From positions 62,001 to 126,000 of the forward strand of contig JAFIFE010000011.1 of NCBI GenBank assembly GCA_020832185.1: a stretch of 64,000 nt of DNA, read 5' to 3'. Both the position numbers and the translations under genes were made by a program. The notes beneath the pieces were generated by a model, which was given only the letters and a program-made list of their open reading frames with translations, was not told the origin of the DNA and did not search any database. This DNA is from Alkalibacterium sp. GTDB taxonomy: Bacteria; Bacillota; Bacilli; Lactobacillales; Carnobacteriaceae_A. Positions 60,056 to 64,000 of this stretch are shown one piece after another. Within the stretch, counting starts at the first letter, position 1. Each line of letters opens with the position of its first letter.

Positions 60056-60904
60056 ATGGAAAAAATAACGAAAGAAAAAGTCGAAACCTTTATACCGAGA
60101 CGAAAAAAGGACAGTTACAAAGGTACTTATGGCCGCGTCTTGTTTGTCGGCGGGAATCAGAACATGGGAGGAGCGATCATTCTCTCGGCGTCGGCTGGTT
60201 TACACAGCGGGGCTGGACTTGTGACTGTCGCTACTCATTCAACCAACCAAGCGGCTTTACATGCCAGACTTCCTGAGGCAATGTTTTTCCCGATGGATGA
60301 TTTGGAACAGCTCAAAGAAAAAATCGATACTATGGATGTCATTGTCGTAGGTCCTGGGTTAGGCCGTGACACACTCGCATTAAATGTCCTTCAGACGATT
60401 TACGGATCAGTAAAAAGTGAGCAGACACTGCTGATAGACGGCGACGCTATTTACCTGCATATTAATGAAGAATTGCCGGTGCCTGAGGCCACACTCGTTT
60501 TTACCCCACATTTGGGTGAATGGCGTACGATGACCGGCCTTCCAATAGATGAGCAGGATAGAGAAAACAATCAGGATAAAGTAAAGGAATTAAATGCTGT
60601 AGTCGTTTTGAAAGGAAACCGCACTCAGGTTTATTATGGTGATGAGGTATGGGAAAATACCGCGGGTAACCCGGCAATGGCCACTGGCGGCATGGGCGAT
60701 ACATTAGCAGGGATGATCGGGGGCTTTATTCCTCAGTACCCTGATAAGAAAAAGGCAGTATTAAGTGCAGTCTTCCTGCACAGCTATATCGGGGATGAAC
60801 TGGCCAAAACACAATATGTCACTCTGCCGACCCATATAATTGAAAAAATTCCTTATACGATGAAGGAATTCACGAAAAGTCTCGGCAGACTGAGTTTCAT
60901 TTGA
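60056..60904 (+). CDS. nnrD: ADP-dependent NAD(P)H-hydrate dehydratase
   Basis: A 282-residue ribokinase-fold enzyme that repairs hydrated NAD(P)H using ADP. Motifs: KGTYGRVLFVGG at the N-terminus, VVGPGLGRD, TPHLGEW, and NPAMATGGMGDTLAGMIGG, the nucleotide-binding catalytic segment. The usual N-terminal epimerase domain of fused NnrDE enzymes is absent, so the epimerase must be elsewhere. AAAAGGAGGG lies before the ATG. It is followed by a small membrane protein gene. Confidence 0.93.
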   Translation: MEKITKEKVETFIPRRKKDSYKGTYGRVLFVGGNQNMGGAIILSASAGLHSGAGLVTVATHSTNQAALHARLPEAMFFPMDDLEQLKEKIDTMDVIVVGPGLGRDTLALNVLQTIYGSVKSEQTLLIDGDAIYLHINEELPVPEATLVFTPHLGEWRTMTGLPIDEQDRENNQDKVKELNAVVVLKGNRTQVYYGDEVWENTAGNPAMATGGMGDTLAGMIGGFIPQYPDKKKAVLSAVFLHSYIGDELAKTQYVTLPTHIIEKIPYTMKEFTKSLGRLSFI

Positions 60905-61039
60905 GGTTTCAACAGTCTATAATCCAGTCAGTCCTTTAATCTTTTATCCCACACCCCTTCTTAAGCCGTATTGTCATCTCTGTCAAAAAAAGGTACAATC
61001 ATACAGACAGATTTTAAGGATGATTAAAGGATGACTAAC

Positions 61040-61303
61040 ATGAAAAGCAATATATGGTTTATGAGTTTATGGGTATTTTTACTAGGTTTTATCTTAATGA
61101 TGATGCGTCTGGATCTGCTTTATTTTATTGGGATAGCTATATTTTTCATCTTCACTCTATGGTCTACCCCCCAGGCAACTACCCATATCACGAAAGAAGA
61201 ACACGAGCAGGAGAAAAAGAAAACGAAGTGGACGATGGCATTGGCTTTCGCTTATATTTCAGCAGGCTTCCTGGCTCTTATACTTCAGACATTCGTTTTA
61301 TAA
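61040..61303 (+). CDS. Small membrane protein (87 aa)
   Basis: Three hydrophobic helices (residues 3-20, 24-40, 64-84) with a basic, charged stretch THITKEEHEQEKKKTKW between helices 2 and 3. No domain recognised. The ATG at 61040 is spaced from AAAGGA better than the one at 61031. Terminator shared with the convergent pseudouridine synthase. Function unknown. Confidence 0.65.
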   Translation: MKSNIWFMSLWVFLLGFILMMMRLDLLYFIGIAIFFIFTLWSTPQATTHITKEEHEQEKKKTKWTMALAFAYISAGFLALILQTFVL

Positions 61304-61313
61304 CATATGCATG

Positions 61314-61380
61314 CAAAAAAGACATAACAGCTGATGACTCCCCTCTAATTTTAAGGAGTTACAGCTCTTATGTCTTTTTT
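61314..61380. terminator. Bidirectional terminator
   Basis: AAAAAAGACATAACAGCTG pairs with CAGCTCTTATGTCTTTTTT (one mismatch), and runs of T follow on each strand. Confidence 0.9.
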
Positions 61381-61385
61381 TTGTT

Positions 61386-62108
61386 TCAGGCGTTTCTTAA
61401 CATCTCAAGTTCTTCTGAAGTCAGCTCGCGGTACGCCCCTAATTCCAGCTGCTCATCCAGTTTTAAAGGACCCATTTGCAGACGTTTCAAATAAGTGACT
61501 TCTTTTCCGACAGCCTGCATCATGCGTTTGACCTGATGGAATTTGCCTTCTTGAATGACCAGCTTGATTACAGATGTTTGGTCTGCTTCATTTACTGACA
61601 CAATTTCCAGTTTGGCAGGCAATGTATGGTACTCATCATCATCCAGCGTCACCCCTTGTTCAAAGGCTCGCTGATCTTCTTCAGTCACGATCCCGTCAAT
61701 TTCTGCGAAATACAGTTTATCAACGTGATGCTTAGGCGACAGCAGGCGATGAGTCAGCTTGCCGTCATTGGTGAGGATCAGCAGCCCTTCCGTATCTATA
61801 TCTAAGCGTCCGACTGGATGAGGCTCCTGGAGGCTGTCCTGCATCTCAAGCAAATCGATCACTGTTTCATGCATGTTATCCTCGGTAGCACTGATTACCC
61901 CTTGTGGCTTGTTCATCATAAGATAAATGAATTCCTGATAATCAAGTGTCTCTCCACTGACCGTTACTTGGTCCACCTCAGGATCCACGTGGACTTTTGG
62001 ATCAGTAACCACTAGTTCATTGACTTCAACAATTTTTTTCTTCAATAATTTCTTAACTTCTTTGCGTGTGCCTAACCCGCTATGGGCCAGCAATTTATCT
62101 AGTCTCAT
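61386..62108 (-). CDS. Pseudouridine synthase, RsuA/RluB family (YtzG-like)
   Basis: A 240-residue enzyme: N-terminal S4 RNA-binding domain (1-50), then the catalytic domain with Asp103 in GRLDIDTEGLLILT, and GKFHQVKRMMQ near the C-terminus. RsuA forms pseudouridine at 16S rRNA position 516. In Bacilli this gene lies beside ytgP as here. RluB versus RsuA specificity is not proven by sequence alone. AAAGGAG precedes the ATG. Confidence 0.9.
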   Translation of the reverse strand: MRLDKLLAHSGLGTRKEVKKLLKKKIVEVNELVVTDPKVHVDPEVDQVTVSGETLDYQEFIYLMMNKPQGVISATEDNMHETVIDLLEMQDSLQEPHPVGRLDIDTEGLLILTNDGKLTHRLLSPKHHVDKLYFAEIDGIVTEEDQRAFEQGVTLDDDEYHTLPAKLEIVSVNEADQTSVIKLVIQEGKFHQVKRMMQAVGKEVTYLKRLQMGPLKLDEQLELGAYRELTSEELEMLRNA

Positions 62109-62167
62109 AAAAACTCCTTTAAGATAGTGAATGCTTGCATGCGGTTTTAGTCGTTTACATCAAAAAT

Positions 62168-63829
62168 TCAACTCATTCTCAGTTTGTTTCTGACTCGTGC
62201 AGCTTGTCCGCCGATCAGTCGGTCAGCTAGTCTCGTTTTTAACACAAGGTAGCCGTAGATGATCATGCCGATAAGAGCTAATATCATTAAGGCGATAAGA
62301 GAGTGCACTTTAATTTCATAATTCAGTACGAAACCTAATCCCCATTTTGCTATGAATGTCCCGATTCCCATGATGATAGAGAATACAAGGATAAGCAGTG
62401 AACGTCTGAATAAACGTTTAGCTGAATAATGCGTACTCTGATGCATGATGCGCATCATCAGACCACAACTGACTGCAAACCCTGCAATGGCAGACAAGAG
62501 CATCCCGTATGGCCCGAATGTAGCCACGAAAATTACCTGAGTCACGATCTTCACAACCAGCCCCAGAAAGAGAGCTTTGATTGCAGGTCGTGTAAGGTTA
62601 GCAGCCTGCAGCATATTTCCTAAAACGGCATACAGTGCTACAAAAATACTCATGATGGCTGACACTTGCGTGATTCCCGTTCCTAGTGTGTTATTACCGT
62701 AAAATATAGTGTATAGCGGTTCTGCTACGACCATCATTCCAATAGCTGCCGGGAACATGGCGAACAATAGTAATTGAATCCCTTTTGAGAATTGTCTGCG
62801 GACTTCGTTCATATTCTTTTTAGCAATCAGGTCACTGATAAGTGGAACAGATGCAATCGACATGGCCGTCCCAAATGAAGTCAAGACCATGATTAGTTTG
62901 TGCGCATTAGCCTGTGTTATACCGTAAGTCTGTTGAATATTGCTCTCACTCATATTTGAGAATGCAGACATAATCGGACCATATGTGATCTGGTCGACAA
63001 TTTGAAACACAATGATTCCTGTCGCGATGACGATAAATGGAATCGATGTTTTGATGATATTGATGATCAGCTGATTGGGAGAAACAGAAACTTCTCCTTT
63101 GCTCTCTCCCGGTTCATAGTTGAAAGCTGTCTTCATACGTTTCAACACATATCCTAGGTACAGAAGCGAAAACAGTGCCCCGACGAATGCTGCGAAAGTA
63201 GAAAACGCTACTGCTGTCACCACTTCACCTGAGTTGACTTGTCTGATGACAAATACGGTTGCCAGGACGAATAATATCCGTGACAGTTGTTCAAGTATCT
63301 GAGAAATTGCTGATGGAGCCATTGTATTATGCCCCTGGATAAATCCTCTGGTGACACTTTGAGCCGGTATGATCAGTAGAGCGGGTGTGAGAGATCTCAT
63401 GACTAGTATGGCTTCATCCGTATTGGCAGAAGGACTTGCCCCTGCTAATAGAGGTGCAATCAGATACATGATCACTGCTGATAATACACCCGTAAAGGCC
63501 ATGATTTTCAGACCCTGCTTGTAAATCGATTTTGAGACCTCATATTCACCTAGTGCATTATAGTAACTAACCTGTTTCGATATGGCACTCGGCACGCCCG
63601 CTGTTGCCAGAGCCAGGAAGAATCCGTATGGCGTGTAGCCCATTTGATAAAGCGCATTGGCTGCATCTCCTGGTCCTTGTCCGCCCATCCATGCATACCA
63701 GGGAATGATGTATAGAGCTCCCAATATACGTGAGATCATGCTCCCTGCTGTCATCCATGCCGTTCCACTCACCATTTTCTGGTCGTGCGACATCTCTTTA
63801 GCTATTACTTTAGTTGTATCAGAATCCAT
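62168..63829 (-). CDS. Polysaccharide/lipid II flippase-like transporter (MurJ/YtgP family)
   Basis: A 553-residue MATE/MOP superfamily protein with about fourteen helices. The N-terminal SGTAWMTAGSMISRILGALYIIPW and the mid TRGFIQGHNTMAPSAISQILEQ match YtgP, a MurJ-type lipid II flippase of Bacillus. It probably flips the peptidoglycan precursor outward, and the neighbour, an rsuA-like gene, is the same as in Bacillus. AAGAGG before the ATG. The tail is basic. Confidence 0.88.
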   Translation of the reverse strand: MDSDTTKVIAKEMSHDQKMVSGTAWMTAGSMISRILGALYIIPWYAWMGGQGPGDAANALYQMGYTPYGFFLALATAGVPSAISKQVSYYNALGEYEVSKSIYKQGLKIMAFTGVLSAVIMYLIAPLLAGASPSANTDEAILVMRSLTPALLIIPAQSVTRGFIQGHNTMAPSAISQILEQLSRILFVLATVFVIRQVNSGEVVTAVAFSTFAAFVGALFSLLYLGYVLKRMKTAFNYEPGESKGEVSVSPNQLIINIIKTSIPFIVIATGIIVFQIVDQITYGPIMSAFSNMSESNIQQTYGITQANAHKLIMVLTSFGTAMSIASVPLISDLIAKKNMNEVRRQFSKGIQLLLFAMFPAAIGMMVVAEPLYTIFYGNNTLGTGITQVSAIMSIFVALYAVLGNMLQAANLTRPAIKALFLGLVVKIVTQVIFVATFGPYGMLLSAIAGFAVSCGLMMRIMHQSTHYSAKRLFRRSLLILVFSIIMGIGTFIAKWGLGFVLNYEIKVHSLIALMILALIGMIIYGYLVLKTRLADRLIGGQAARVRNKLRMS

Positions 63830-63914
63830 TTACTGAAACCTCTTTTCAATCGTTTCCACTTCATGTCTTTCAATGAAACGTGGGTCAATTAGTCTTTCAT
63901 TCTATTTTTGGTCG

Positions 63915-63941
63915 AAGAAAAAAGGAGCAAGGAGCTCCTTT
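63915..63941 (-). terminator. Terminator of a gene beyond the right edge
   Basis: AAAGGAGC (63921-63928) pairs with GCTCCTTT (63934-63941), followed on the minus strand by six T and CTT. It implies that a minus-strand gene outside the window ends in the last 60 bases. A possible stop lies at about 63970-63975, unproven. Confidence 0.6.
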
Positions 63942-64000
63942 GTAACAGATTCTATTTTACTTCTTTCTTTCAGCAGGTGCAATCTTTTAGACAAAAGATT

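Overview
The window is a low-GC Gram-positive chromosome segment, most likely from Lactobacillales and probably a salt- or alkali-adapted Carnobacteriaceae relative (Alkalibacterium or Marinilactibacillus type). This rests on strong Shine-Dalgarno sites, many Rho-independent terminators, lactic-acid-bacterial genes (pepV, pepS, a tributyrin-type esterase, split gcvPA/gcvPB, ytgP next to an rsuA-like gene), and strikingly acidic small proteins and lipoprotein linkers. The taxon is an inference. I see no prophage, integrase, CRISPR array or intact insertion sequence. Nearly everything reads as core or household accessory chromosome.

Layout. 1-5.4 kb: the tail of a glycosyltransferase, an APH-like kinase, a map / 54-residue membrane protein / DJ-1 operon, a NERD nuclease-like protein and a membrane-anchored unknown. 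5.4-14 kb: lipid kinase, 6-phospho-beta-glucosidase, flavodoxin, aldo/keto reductase, TetR, aminopeptidase, acetyltransferase, esterase, OsmC, and a tRNA-Arg(CCT). 14-20.3 kb: membrane proteins, a voltage-gated-like cation channel with an altered filter, and a heterodimeric ABC multidrug exporter preceded by a leader peptide and attenuator. 20.4-24 kb: orphan cellobiose-type PTS IIA/IIB, an oxidoreductase, a metallophosphoesterase and two tandem acidic proteins. 24-33.4 kb: a complete monosaccharide ABC transporter (ChvE/XylF, ATPase, permease) followed by a sensing binding protein, a YesM/LytS-type kinase, a YesN-type regulator and a second binding protein. 33.5-46.3 kb: a neurotransmitter-type sodium symporter, a CmpX-like channel, YlxP, an unknown and DegV, two tandem ClC exchangers, a DUF368 undecaprenyl-phosphate transporter, DUF305, a macrodomain protein and GNAT. 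47-57.7 kb: a lysine-riboswitch-controlled NhaC-type transporter, a deoxyribosyltransferase, a catalytically altered SDR, the gcvT-H-PA-PB glycine cleavage operon behind a PurBox-like pair, an iron alcohol dehydrogenase and a GerMN-like lipoprotein. 58.4-63.9 kb: pepV, nnrD, a small membrane protein, an rsuA-like gene and ytgP.

How genes work together. The 24-33 kb block is a self-contained sugar uptake and sensing unit, resembling the XylFII-LytS-YesN arrangement known from clostridia, with a cre-like site at its transporter promoter. RNA-level control is prominent: a ribosome-mediated attenuator for the exporter, a lysine riboswitch, and intercistronic hairpins in the sugar and glycine operons.

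The most unusual structure is a set of three tandem arrays of about 52-bp palindromic modules (36.2, 46.35 and 57.84 kb). All three lie between convergent genes, and I know of no matching described element. They are the best candidate here for something undescribed.
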